From Chloroflexota bacterium (GTDB lineage: Bacteria; Chloroflexota; Anaerolineae; Aggregatilineales; Phototrophicaceae): a stretch of DNA of 52,009 nucleotides. The stretch is from positions 1 through 52,009 of the forward strand of contig JAPPEU010000015.1 in NCBI GenBank assembly GCA_028875245.1. Direction: 5' to 3'. The notes beneath the pieces are model-generated. The model was not told the DNA's origin. It did not search any database and worked only from the letters and a program-made list of their open reading frames with translations. Positions 16,876 to 24,108 of this stretch are shown here, one piece after another. A program made the translations under genes and the position numbers. How positions within the stretch are numbered: the first letter of the stretch is position 1; every line of letters begins with the position of its first letter.

Positions 16876-17772
16876 CTAGCCCTTTAGACCAGTCAAGGCG
16901 ATCCCTTCAATGATGTAGCGCTGAAAGATGATGACCACGATGAGCAGCGGCACAACAGACAGCGAGGCGCCGGTCATGATGAGATTCCAGGGCGTATCCG
17001 CCTCCGATGAGAATTGCTGTATGCCCACCGGCAGCGTGAACATCTCGCTTCGCGTCGTCGCGATCAGCGGCCAAATGAAGGCGTTCCAGTTGCCGAGAAA
17101 GTTGAAAATGCAGAGCGCGCCGATCGCCGGCAGGCTCAAAGGCACCGCCACCCGCCAATACAATCCGAATTCGCTGACGCCGTCGATGCGCCCCGCGTCC
17201 AGCAATTCGTCGGGCACGCCCTGCATGAATTGACGCATCAAGAAGATGCCCGAGGCGGTGATGACGCCGGGGAAGGCGATGCCCCAATAAGTATCGACCC
17301 AGGTGGGGCCGATCGGCGGATTAGACGACATGATGAACCAGGGGATAAGCAGCATCTCGGTTGGCACCATCAATGATGTCAGAAAGATAATGAAAATCGG
17401 GCGCTTGCCGGGAAAGTTATACTTGGCGAAAACGAAACCGGCCAGCGAATCAAAAAAGGCCACGCTGACCGTGCTCATAACCGCGACGATGAATGAGTTC
17501 TTGTACCAAAGCGGCAGGTCCGTCTCGTTGATGACTTCGCTGTAGTTGTCCAGGGTCGGCTCGACTGGAAACACGTTCCGCCGCAGGATTTCCTTTTCCG
17601 GTTTGAGCGACGTGGACAGCATCCACATGAAGGGCACGATCATCGTAAAGGCGATCATCGTCAGCAGCAGATAGGAGAAGAACTTGTACTTCCAGTCGCC
17701 GCCCGCTCTCCCGACCGCGGCGCCCCGTCCCTGGTCCTTGAAAATGTTAGAGGGTGTGATCGATTCCGCCAT
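16876..17772 (-). CDS. ABC transporter permease, carbohydrate family (MalG/UgpE type)
   Basis: A 298-residue permease with six membrane segments. The MalG-type pattern is MLSTSLKPEKEI after the first segment, and the EAA loop is in LDAGRIDGVSEFGLYWRVAVPLSLPAIGAL. The N-terminal 25 residues are polar and cytoplasmic. GAGGCAGG upstream of the ATG at 17772 supports the start. It sits seven bases after the other permease gene and three bases before the lyase gene, in a tightly packed operon. No ATPase gene is present; MalK/UgpC-like ATPases are often shared between several such importers. Confidence 0.93.
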   Translation of the reverse strand: MAESITPSNIFKDQGRGAAVGRAGGDWKYKFFSYLLLTMIAFTMIVPFMWMLSTSLKPEKEILRRNVFPVEPTLDNYSEVINETDLPLWYKNSFIVAVMSTVSVAFFDSLAGFVFAKYNFPGKRPIFIIFLTSLMVPTEMLLIPWFIMSSNPPIGPTWVDTYWGIAFPGVITASGIFLMRQFMQGVPDELLDAGRIDGVSEFGLYWRVAVPLSLPAIGALCIFNFLGNWNAFIWPLIATTRSEMFTLPVGIQQFSSEADTPWNLIMTGASLSVVPLLIVVIIFQRYIIEGIALTGLKG

Positions 17773-17779
17773 GCCTGCC

Positions 17780-18682
17780 TCAGTTGATTCGGCGCGATGT
17801 GACCGAGAGTTGGATGATCGTGACGCCCAATATCAGAGCGAACAACACCACAGTCAGGGATGAGGCGTAGCCCATGTTGAAACTTTGAAACGCCTCGCGG
17901 TAGGTTTGCAGCACAACCGTGACCGTCGCGTCCAGGGGGCCGCCGCGGCCTTGCTCAGTCATCGCAATCACCGGCGCGAACATGCGCAGGAAGGAAATCG
18001 TCTGCAATACCAGCAGATAGACGATGCTGGGGTTCAGCAGCGGCAGCGTGATGTAGCGAAAAGTGTGCCAGCGGCTGGCGCCATCGACCTCGGCCGCCTC
18101 GTAATATGTGCGCGGAATTTGTTTCAAGCCCGCCAGGAATATGATGATGGCGAAGCCCATGCCTTGCCAGATGACCAGCGCCAGCACGGACGGCAGCGCC
18201 TGTTGCGTGCTCCTGAGAAATGGCTGCTGCGGCAAGGAGACGAGCTGCAAAATGACATTGAAAAGCCCGAAGCGCGGCTGATACAGCATGCGGAAAACCC
18301 AGGCGATGGCGATGGTAGAGGTCACAAAAGGCAGGAAGAACATGATGCGGTAGATGGTGCTCATGAAGCGGATTTCATTGAGCATCAGGGCGATCGCCAA
18401 TGCCAGGCAGAGCTGAATCGGCACGCCGAGCAGCACGTAATTGATCGTGTTTTGGAAGGCGGATTTAGTCTGGGATTTGCGCTTGCCCAATTCTTCAAAG
18501 ACTTTTTCGTAATTCTCAAAGCCGACATAAGGCTGCTCAGCCGCCAGCGGATTGTAATCATGCAGGCTCATCTGGAAGGCGAAGAGCGCCGGATAGACGC
18601 GGATATACGCGAAGAAGACGATCGGAATCGCCAGAAAGATATATGCCCAGACGACTTTTTTCTTTGCGAGGGTCAGCTTCAT
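17780..18682 (-). CDS. ABC transporter permease, carbohydrate family (MalF/UgpA type)
   Basis: A 300-residue permease with six membrane segments, the N-terminal LFAFQMSLHDYNPLA motif and the EAA loop YYEAAEVDGASRWHTFRYITLPLLNPSIVY. A polar insertion (about residues 60-80, EKVFEELGKRKSQTK) follows the first external region. The ATG at 18682 is preferred. A TTG at 18724 would extend the protein into a repeat with the TGTAGGGGC motif and is less likely. It works with the MalG-type gene downstream and the binding protein encoded upstream. Confidence 0.9.
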   Translation of the reverse strand: MKLTLAKKKVVWAYIFLAIPIVFFAYIRVYPALFAFQMSLHDYNPLAAEQPYVGFENYEKVFEELGKRKSQTKSAFQNTINYVLLGVPIQLCLALAIALMLNEIRFMSTIYRIMFFLPFVTSTIAIAWVFRMLYQPRFGLFNVILQLVSLPQQPFLRSTQQALPSVLALVIWQGMGFAIIIFLAGLKQIPRTYYEAAEVDGASRWHTFRYITLPLLNPSIVYLLVLQTISFLRMFAPVIAMTEQGRGGPLDATVTVVLQTYREAFQSFNMGYASSLTVVLFALILGVTIIQLSVTSRRIN

Positions 18683-18716
18683 CAGGCGGGGTTTTCTCGT
18701 TGCGGGATGTAATGGA

Positions 18717-18739
18717 CTTGCCAAGGCAAGCCCCTACAG
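18717..18739. repeat. Hairpin repeat of the TGTAGGGGC family (single module)
   Basis: CTTGCC-AA-GGCAAG (18717-18730) forms a 6-bp hairpin flanked by CCCCTACAG (18731-18739). Read on the minus strand this is CTGTAGGGGC followed by a hairpin, the same layout as the left end of the larger element at 18940. It lies directly upstream of the MalF-type gene. Confidence 0.55.
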
Positions 18740-18759
18740 CGCACTGAAGTTGTCACTCT

Positions 18760-18915
18760 TTAGCCCAAGCCTGTAATTGCCAGGCAAACGAATATCACCA
18801 CTATTGCGCCGATTAGCATCAGGAAGCTCTTTATACAGCCAGCGACCCTGCCGCCCTTCGCATCCTGCTGAGCATCGTAATATCCTTTGCCGTATGATGC
18901 GTTACCTTTGGACAT
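18760..18915 (-). CDS. 51-residue single-pass membrane protein
   Basis: A small protein (51 residues) starting MSKGNASYGKGYYDAQ, with a polar, glycine-rich N-terminal half and one hydrophobic C-terminal segment (about residues 27-50, FLMLIGAIVVIFVCLAITG). The ATG at 18915 is preceded by GGAAGGG at a good distance, which is the main support that it is real. It sits between the binding-protein and permease genes of the sugar-type operon, downstream of a 100-bp inverted-repeat element. No family was recognised. It may be an accessory subunit of the importer or an unrelated small protein. Confidence 0.55.
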   Translation of the reverse strand: MSKGNASYGKGYYDAQQDAKGGRVAGCIKSFLMLIGAIVVIFVCLAITGLG

Positions 18916-18939
18916 TGCAATATCCCTTCCTGGTTCTAG

Positions 18940-19039
18940 TTTGTAGGGGCGTTTCGCTGAAACGCCCACTCTTGCATCGTCTGAGTGGCGGGCGGCACAG
19001 CGCCGCGCGTAGACACTGCGGGCCAGCCGCCCCTACAAA
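18940..19039. mobile_element. 100-bp MITE-like element with perfect 12-bp inverted ends
   Basis: TTTGTAGGGGCG (18940-18951) is matched exactly by CGCCCCTACAAA (19028-19039). Next to the left end lies a perfect 9-bp hairpin, GGGCGTTTC-GCT-GAAACGCCC (18947-18967). The interior is GC-rich and non-coding. No target-site duplication was apparent. It occupies the gap between the binding-protein stop and the small membrane protein, and could also act as an mRNA-processing or attenuating structure. Related TGTAGGGGC modules are common in several bacterial phyla. Confidence 0.6.
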
Positions 19040-19054
19040 AGTGTGTGGCGTGTA

Positions 19055-20356
19055 TTATTCCCGATCCGCCCAGAAGTTGTCAATCAATTCCTGCTCGGCC
19101 GCCGCCGCTTCATCAAGGGCGTCGCAGGGGTCCATGCCGCCCATGCGAATGTTGTCGAAGGCGTCAATCAAGACCTGACGCTGCGCGCTTTCATCAACGA
19201 AGAAGGTCGCGTGCGAGTAGGCCAGGCCGGCTGAGAAGGCGCCCAGAATCGGGTCCGCCAGGATCATCTCATCAGCGGCCGCTTCGGCTTGAGCCGGCAG
19301 CTCACCCACATTGTTGACCCAGAGCGTGCCCGCCGCTGGTGTGGTGATGAATTGCAGGAACTTGACGGCCGCTTCCAGGCGCGCCGGGTCGTCATTGGCG
19401 CGGCGAGTGATGCCATGCGTCCAATAAGAGCCGAATGTGTGCCGTTCGCCGTTGGGGCCCACTGGCAGTTCGGTCACGCCATAGTTCAAATCCGGATTGT
19501 TCCGGGCGATCGTGCCGACGCGGAAGGAGCCATCGACATGGATCGCGCTTTCGCCGTTGACAAAGGCGTTGGTGGCGCCATCGAGAATATCGTTGCTTCC
19601 GGTCACATGCTCGGTTTCGAAGGCGGCCAGCCAGGAGAAGGCCGCGCAGCCCTCTTCGCTGTTGTAGGTCACCGTGCGTCCATCATCGCTGTAAGGCGCG
19701 CCGCCGTATTGACGAATCAGCACCTCGCGGAACCAGTGATGGTCTTGCGCTGCCAGCGCCGGCGCATGCCCCATTTGCGTAATGCTGAGAATGTCTTGCA
19801 TGTCGCCGTCATATTGCGTCGTTGCGATAGCCATTTCTACAAGTTCGTCCAGGGTCCTTGGCGGCACTTCCGGATCGAGCCCAGCCGCTTCAAAGATATC
19901 CTTGTTCCAGAACAGCGCCAGTGAACGCACCGCCGTCGGGATGGCCCAATAGCTGTCTTCGAACTTGGAGTTGGCGACCATCGGCGAGAAGGTCTCCAGG
20001 ATGAATGCTTCGCTGAAGGAATCTTCCGGCAGGGGCACCAGATAACCGGCGTCGACAAAAGCCGGGATCCAGCCATAGAACAGCGTCACCACATCGGGAC
20101 CGACGCCGGCCGGCGCTGATGCCGCCAATTCCGTGCGGAAATCCGCGTAGGGGATGTCGCTGTTGTGGACGACCTTGATGCCCGGGTTCTCCGCCTCGAA
20201 CTGCTCAATGAGCATGTTCATCGCGTCAACGCGCGCGCCAAAGTTGTACTGCCAGTATTCGATTTCGACCATGTCATCTTGCGCGCCGACGACAGCGCCA
20301 AGCGACAGCAGGACGACCAGTACAGCAAGGACCCCAAAAAGTCGTGAACGGTACAT
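19055..20356 (-). CDS. Extracellular solute-binding protein, family 1 (sugar type)
   Basis: A 433-residue exported binding protein of the MalE/UgpB family. A signal peptide (MYRSRLFGVLAVLVVLLSLG...VGAQ) is followed by the SBP_bac_1 fold, with INM-type opening IEYWQYNFGARVDAMNMLIEQFEAENPGIKV shown here only in part: IEYWQYNFG and then FEAENPGIKVV. The ATG at 20356 has AAGGAG seven bases upstream, a very clear start. It captures a carbohydrate or related polar substrate for the two permeases downstream. It follows the amidohydrolase gene after about 110 bases and probably shares its transcript. Confidence 0.93.
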   Translation of the reverse strand: MYRSRLFGVLAVLVVLLSLGAVVGAQDDMVEIEYWQYNFGARVDAMNMLIEQFEAENPGIKVVHNSDIPYADFRTELAASAPAGVGPDVVTLFYGWIPAFVDAGYLVPLPEDSFSEAFILETFSPMVANSKFEDSYWAIPTAVRSLALFWNKDIFEAAGLDPEVPPRTLDELVEMAIATTQYDGDMQDILSITQMGHAPALAAQDHHWFREVLIRQYGGAPYSDDGRTVTYNSEEGCAAFSWLAAFETEHVTGSNDILDGATNAFVNGESAIHVDGSFRVGTIARNNPDLNYGVTELPVGPNGERHTFGSYWTHGITRRANDDPARLEAAVKFLQFITTPAAGTLWVNNVGELPAQAEAAADEMILADPILGAFSAGLAYSHATFFVDESAQRQVLIDAFDNIRMGGMDPCDALDEAAAAEQELIDNFWADRE

Positions 20357-20466
20357 ATTAATCTCCTTATGCGTCATTGCAATTGTTCGGACGATATCAG
20401 CGTAACGCATTTTGCGACGAGTCGCAACGATTGCGACAAGATTTTGCGCCATCGCAAGTTGCTTGT

Positions 20467-21420
20467 CTACAGGTCAATCTTGAACAGCCGCGCCGCGTTG
20501 CCGCCGAAGATCAGCTGGATGTCCTCCTCGCGATAATTGAGCTCGCGGACATCGCGGATTTGCTGCACAAGATAGGGCTCGGCGAAGCCGCGCGGGAAGT
20601 AACTCGAATCCGTGCCGAAGATGATGCGCTCGGGGCCGATCGTCTCCATATACTTTCGGAAGAGCTTCTTCGTATCCCAATCGCCATCCACCCACTTCAC
20701 CCATTGGTTCGATCCGCTGGTGTCGATGGAGACATTGCCGCAAGCCCAGCAAAGCTGCAGCGTTTCCCGTATCCAGGCGCAGCCGAAGTGCGGCACGACA
20801 AAGGTCACATCCGGGAAGTCCTTGGCGATGTTATGCAGTTTCAGCGGGTTGATGTTCTCATGCCAGGCGACGCCGCCGCCACTGCCCTGAATGCCAAAAT
20901 GAATCAATACCGGAATGTCCAGCTCGGCGCAGGCTTCCCAGACTGGATAAGCCGCTTCATCTTCGACCGGGCGATCCAGCGATGGCGCCAGCAGCTTGTA
21001 GGCTTTCAAGCCGTCTTCGTTGACGGCCCGGCGCAGCTCGTCCGCGGCGCCCTCGCTGAAGAGGTAATGATGCGCGAAGCCGATAAAGGTCTCCGGGTGG
21101 CGGCGCGCCAGTTTGGCCAGATTCCTGTTGCCGCCGCCGGTCACAAAACCGACCGCGCGCAAACCGTATTTCTCGATCTCCGCCGCCCAGCGGTCCGCCT
21201 GTTCCTCGTCGCTGAAGGTGTTGCGCTCCGGCGGATCAAAGCCCCAGGTCGCCCGCCACTGCCGGTTGTAATTCATCGCGTGTTCACGGGCGATTTTCGC
21301 GCGCCGCTCACCCAGCCGCTCAACGTATTGGCGGCGCCAATCCGGCCCGCGTTCGATGATCCAGTGATTTTGCGTCGGAAAATGTACGTGGAAGTCGATG
21401 ATCTTCAAGCCGTTGTACAT
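20467..21420 (-). CDS. Amidohydrolase family 2 metal-dependent hydrolase
   Basis: A 317-residue TIM-barrel enzyme of the amidohydrolase_2 family. Metal-site elements are the N-terminal DFHVHF, His in LIHFGIQGSGG, His in PHFGCAW, and the terminal Asp in FGTDSSYFPRGF. Family members are lactonases, decarboxylases and hydrolases of small organic acids. The ATG at 21420 has AAGGAGG eight bases upstream, whereas the in-frame extension to 21486 does not look coding. It is the first gene of the minus-strand operon that encodes a sugar-type importer and ends in a C-N lyase, so it probably acts on the imported compound or its breakdown product, for example as a lactonase. Confidence 0.88.
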   Translation of the reverse strand: MYNGLKIIDFHVHFPTQNHWIIERGPDWRRQYVERLGERRAKIAREHAMNYNRQWRATWGFDPPERNTFSDEEQADRWAAEIEKYGLRAVGFVTGGGNRNLAKLARRHPETFIGFAHHYLFSEGAADELRRAVNEDGLKAYKLLAPSLDRPVEDEAAYPVWEACAELDIPVLIHFGIQGSGGGVAWHENINPLKLHNIAKDFPDVTFVVPHFGCAWIRETLQLCWACGNVSIDTSGSNQWVKWVDGDWDTKKLFRKYMETIGPERIIFGTDSSYFPRGFAEPYLVQQIRDVRELNYREEDIQLIFGGNAARLFKIDL

Positions 21421-21534
21421 CTGTGCTGTCCTCCTTTTCAGCTGGTGGGCATCTTGATAGACTGGCCGCATTAGGCAGCCTTCCAAATTGATGATAGCGC
21501 AGGCGGCTGCAAATTCCCAAATGGCGGCGGAAGC
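21421..21534. other. Divergent regulatory region, amidohydrolase side
   Basis: This non-coding stretch lies between the amidohydrolase start and the MITE-like element. Together with the region up to 21797 it must hold the promoters of two divergent transcripts. The only clear signal here is the strong AAGGAGG ribosome binding site at about 21428-21434. I could not pick a confident promoter for the minus-strand operon. Confidence 0.4.
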
Positions 21535-21670
21535 GGAAGTGTATCCCTTTCGGTGGAAACAAAAAACTTTACCACCGAGGACACCGAGAAACGTAGACTA
21601 TATGCAATTTCTTTGTGTGCTTCTTTCCTTTGTGGTGAAAATGAATTTCCACCGACTTCGATACACTACC
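21535..21670. mobile_element. 136-bp MITE-like element with 25-bp inverted ends and 9-bp flanking repeats
   Basis: The ends GGAAGTGTATC...TCGGTGGAAA (21535-21559) and the complement of 21646-21670 (GGTAGTGTATC...TCGGTGGAAA) match at 20 of 25 positions. The direct repeat GGCGGAAGC flanks both sides (21526-21534 and 21671-21679), as expected for a 9-bp target-site duplication. Inside, ACCACCGAGGACACCGAG (21571-21588) and the TTTGTGTGC...CCTTTGTGGT stretch (21612-21636) form a second imperfect inverted repeat. It has no transposase and no convincing gene. The first 53 bases recur at 51955. Confidence 0.75.
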
Positions 21671-21732
21671 GGCGGAAGCTGCATCGAAGCGTTTGGCAGG
21701 GCCGCCGGCCTGAAGTATTGGTGCATGGGAAT

Positions 21733-21761
21733 TTGCTCGCTATACTTGTAGTCGATATAAG
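21733..21761 (+). promoter_or_regulatory. Possible promoter of the isomerase/oxidoreductase genes
   Basis: TTGCTC (21733-21738) and TATAAG (21756-21761) are 17 bases apart, giving a start of transcription near 21768 and a leader of about 30 bases. The box sequences are only fair matches. It lies between the MITE-like element and the isomerase gene. Confidence 0.4.
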
Positions 21762-21797
21762 AATTGCAGTTCAAACTGTAAGGAAAGGAGTTGTCTT

Positions 21798-22799
21798 ATG
21801 GCGAGACCAGTCACATTATTCACTGGGCAGTGGGCGGATTTGCCTTTCGAGACCATCGCTGAAAAGGCCAAGAGCTTCGGTTACGACGGCCTGGAATTAG
21901 CCTGCTGGGGTGATCACTTTGAGGTCGACAGAGCGCTTTCGGAGGACGGCTACATTCAGTCGCGCGTGGATGTGCTCGAGCAGCATGGCCTGGGTTATTT
22001 CTCCATCAGCAATCATCTCGTGGGGCAGTGCGTGGCCGAGGCGGCGATTGACGCGCGCCATCGCGACATTCTGCCCGACCGCCTATGGGGCGATGGCAGT
22101 ACCGATGGCGTGCGCGAGCGCTGCGCCGAAGAGATGAAAGACACGGCGCGCGCCGCCAAAGCCTTCGGCGTCGATGTTGTCAACGGCTTCACCGGCAGCC
22201 CGGTTTGGCACATGATCTATCGCTTCCCGCCGACTTCGGACGAAATGATCGACGCCGGCTATCGCGAATTCGCCGACCGCTGGCGTCCGGTGCTTGACGT
22301 CTTCGCCGCCGAAGGTGTCAAGTTTGCTTTGGAGGCGCACCCCAGCGAAATCGCCTATGACATCTACACAGCGGAAAAAGCGCTGGAGGCCTTGGACCAT
22401 CACCCCGCTTTTGGCTTTAATTTCGATCCCAGCCACTTCATCCACCAATTGTTTGACCCGGTCAAATTCATCGATCGCTTTGCCGACCGCATCTTCCACG
22501 TGCACGTCAAAGATTCCAAGGTGACGCTGGACAATGTAACCAGCATACTCTGCTCCCATTTGAACTTCGGCGATGTCCGCCGCGGCTGGGATTTCGTCTC
22601 GCCGGGGCATGGCGACCTGGATATTGACGCCATGATCCGCGCTTTGAACCGGGCCGATTACCAGGGTCCGCTGTCCGTCGAATGGGAAGACAGCGGCATG
22701 GACCGCGAATTCGGCGCGACAGAATCCGCAGCCTGGGTGAAGCAGAACGACTTTGAGGCATCGGGCCGGGCATTCGACGCCGCCTTTGCTGAAGATTAG
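21798..22799 (+). CDS. Sugar phosphate isomerase/epimerase (xylose isomerase-like TIM barrel)
   Basis: A 333-residue protein of the AP endonuclease 2/xylose-isomerase-like family. The start ([15 protein letters not shown]) and the predicted metal ligands Glu179 (ALEAHP), Asp210 (NFDPSH), His236 (HVHVKDS) and Glu295 (VEWED) follow the family pattern. A strong ribosome binding site (AAGGAAAGGAG) precedes the ATG at 21798. It is followed after 33 bases by a Gfo/Idh/MocA oxidoreductase; this pairing is common in pathways for inositols, unusual sugars and sugar acids. The substrate is probably what the neighbouring importer brings in. Confidence 0.9.
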   Translation: MARPVTLFTGQWADLPFETIAEKAKSFGYDGLELACWGDHFEVDRALSEDGYIQSRVDVLEQHGLGYFSISNHLVGQCVAEAAIDARHRDILPDRLWGDGSTDGVRERCAEEMKDTARAAKAFGVDVVNGFTGSPVWHMIYRFPPTSDEMIDAGYREFADRWRPVLDVFAAEGVKFALEAHPSEIAYDIYTAEKALEALDHHPAFGFNFDPSHFIHQLFDPVKFIDRFADRIFHVHVKDSKVTLDNVTSILCSHLNFGDVRRGWDFVSPGHGDLDIDAMIRALNRADYQGPLSVEWEDSGMDREFGATESAAWVKQNDFEASGRAFDAAFAED

Positions 22800-22832
22800 T
22801 CAGGACAATTGATAACAGTCAGGAGATGAACG

Positions 22833-24035
22833 ATGGCTGACGAAAAACAGGTGAGCACGACCTTTACCAGCATGGCCGCTGAGGGCAGCGATGCGGAGGC
22901 GCCCGAGCTTGGCATCGGCATGTTGGGTTATGCCTTCATGGGCAAGGCGCATACCAACGCCTTCAAGAAAATCCCTTATATGATGTATCCGCCGGTCGCG
23001 ATTCCCCGTCTGGTTGGGATCGCCGGTCGCAACGAAGCGGCGGTGACCGCGGCGGCGCAGCGCTATGGTTACGAGCATGCCTACACCGACTGGCGTGACA
23101 TGATCGCCAATGATGACATTCAGGTTTTCGATAATGGCGGCCCCAATGACGCCCATGCCGAGCCTTGCAACGCGGCGGCGGCGGCGGGCATGCACGTCTT
23201 CTGCGAGAAACCGCTGGCGCGCACGGCGGAAGAGGCGAAATCGATGCTCGACGCTGTGGAAGCGGCCGGCGTCAAGCACATGGTCGCCTTCAACTATCGC
23301 TTTGTCCCCGCTGTGCAGCAGGCGAAGAAAATCGTCGAAAGCGGCAAGCTGGGCCAGATCTATCATTGGCGCGCGGTTTATTTGCAGGAATGGGGCATGG
23401 ACCGCGAGATGGAATCGACCTGGCGCTTCCAGAAAGACATCTGCGGCAGTGGCGCGCTGGGCGACCTCGGCGCCCACATCATCGATCTGGCGCGCTTCCT
23501 GGTGGGGGAGCCCAAGGCGGTTTCCGGCCTGGCGCAGACCTGGATCACCGAACGGCCGGACGGCTCAGGCGGCATGATCAAGTCTGATGTCGACGATGGG
23601 TTCGTTGCGCTGTTGGACTTTGAAAATGGCGCCCTCGGCACAGTCGAGGCGACGCGATTTGGGCAGGGGCGCAAGAACTTCAATTCCTTCGAGATCAATG
23701 CCGAAAATGGCTCGATTCACTTCAATCTTGAGCGGCTGAATGAACTCAACGTTTACTGGAAGGGCGAAGAGCCGGACACCACGCAAGGTTTCCACAATGT
23801 GCTGGTGACCGAAGCGCACCATCCTTACTGGGAGAATTGGTGGCCGCATGGCCATATCATCGGCTGGGAACACAGCTTCGTGCACGAGTTCCATCACTTC
23901 TTCGACGCCATCGTGAACGGCAATGAGGTCGCTCCCTATGGCGCAACCTTCGTCGACGGCTATCGCAATGCCGTGATCTGCGACGCGATCATGGAGTCGG
24001 CCGGCGCCGGCAGGCACGTTGACATTCGTTATTAG
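22833..24035 (+). CDS. Gfo/Idh/MocA family NAD(P)-dependent oxidoreductase
   Basis: A 400-residue dehydrogenase. The Rossmann glycine motif is GIGMLGYAFMG (residues 27-37), the hallmark CEKPLA has Lys126, and the C-terminal alpha/beta domain has GDLGAHIIDLARFLVG, where the histidine and aspartate are expected to act on the substrate hydroxyl. AGGAG lies eight bases before the ATG at 22833. The first 25 residues are an extra polar tail. It presumably oxidises a hydroxyl of a sugar, inositol or sugar acid, together with the isomerase gene upstream. A clear terminator follows. Confidence 0.92.
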   Translation: MADEKQVSTTFTSMAAEGSDAEAPELGIGMLGYAFMGKAHTNAFKKIPYMMYPPVAIPRLVGIAGRNEAAVTAAAQRYGYEHAYTDWRDMIANDDIQVFDNGGPNDAHAEPCNAAAAAGMHVFCEKPLARTAEEAKSMLDAVEAAGVKHMVAFNYRFVPAVQQAKKIVESGKLGQIYHWRAVYLQEWGMDREMESTWRFQKDICGSGALGDLGAHIIDLARFLVGEPKAVSGLAQTWITERPDGSGGMIKSDVDDGFVALLDFENGALGTVEATRFGQGRKNFNSFEINAENGSIHFNLERLNELNVYWKGEEPDTTQGFHNVLVTEAHHPYWENWWPHGHIIGWEHSFVHEFHHFFDAIVNGNEVAPYGATFVDGYRNAVICDAIMESAGAGRHVDIRY

Positions 24036-24063
24036 CCGGGCGCGCAACCTGAGCCAAATTGGG

Positions 24064-24088
24064 GGAGGCGGAGGACGCCTCCTCTTTT
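24064..24088 (+). terminator. Intrinsic terminator after the oxidoreductase gene
   Basis: GGAGGCG (24064-24070) and CGCCTCC (24076-24082) form a 7-bp stem with loop GAGGA, followed by TCTTTT (24083-24088). It lies 29 bases after the oxidoreductase stop and faces the end of comEC on the other strand. Confidence 0.85.
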
Positions 24089-24108
24089 GCACTGCGCGAA
24101 TGACGATA

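Noticed and set aside
15421..16887. A 488-codon open frame opposite the ArgH-like gene
   Set aside because: It mirrors a gene with clear family motifs on the other strand. The translation is rich in Arg, Gln and His with no domain, as expected from the reverse strand of GC-rich codons.
21553..21900. An open frame starting METKNFTTEDTEK inside the repeat element
   Set aside because: Peptides of the TTEDTEK kind come from translating this type of dispersed palindromic repeat. The frame runs on into the isomerase gene in the wrong phase.
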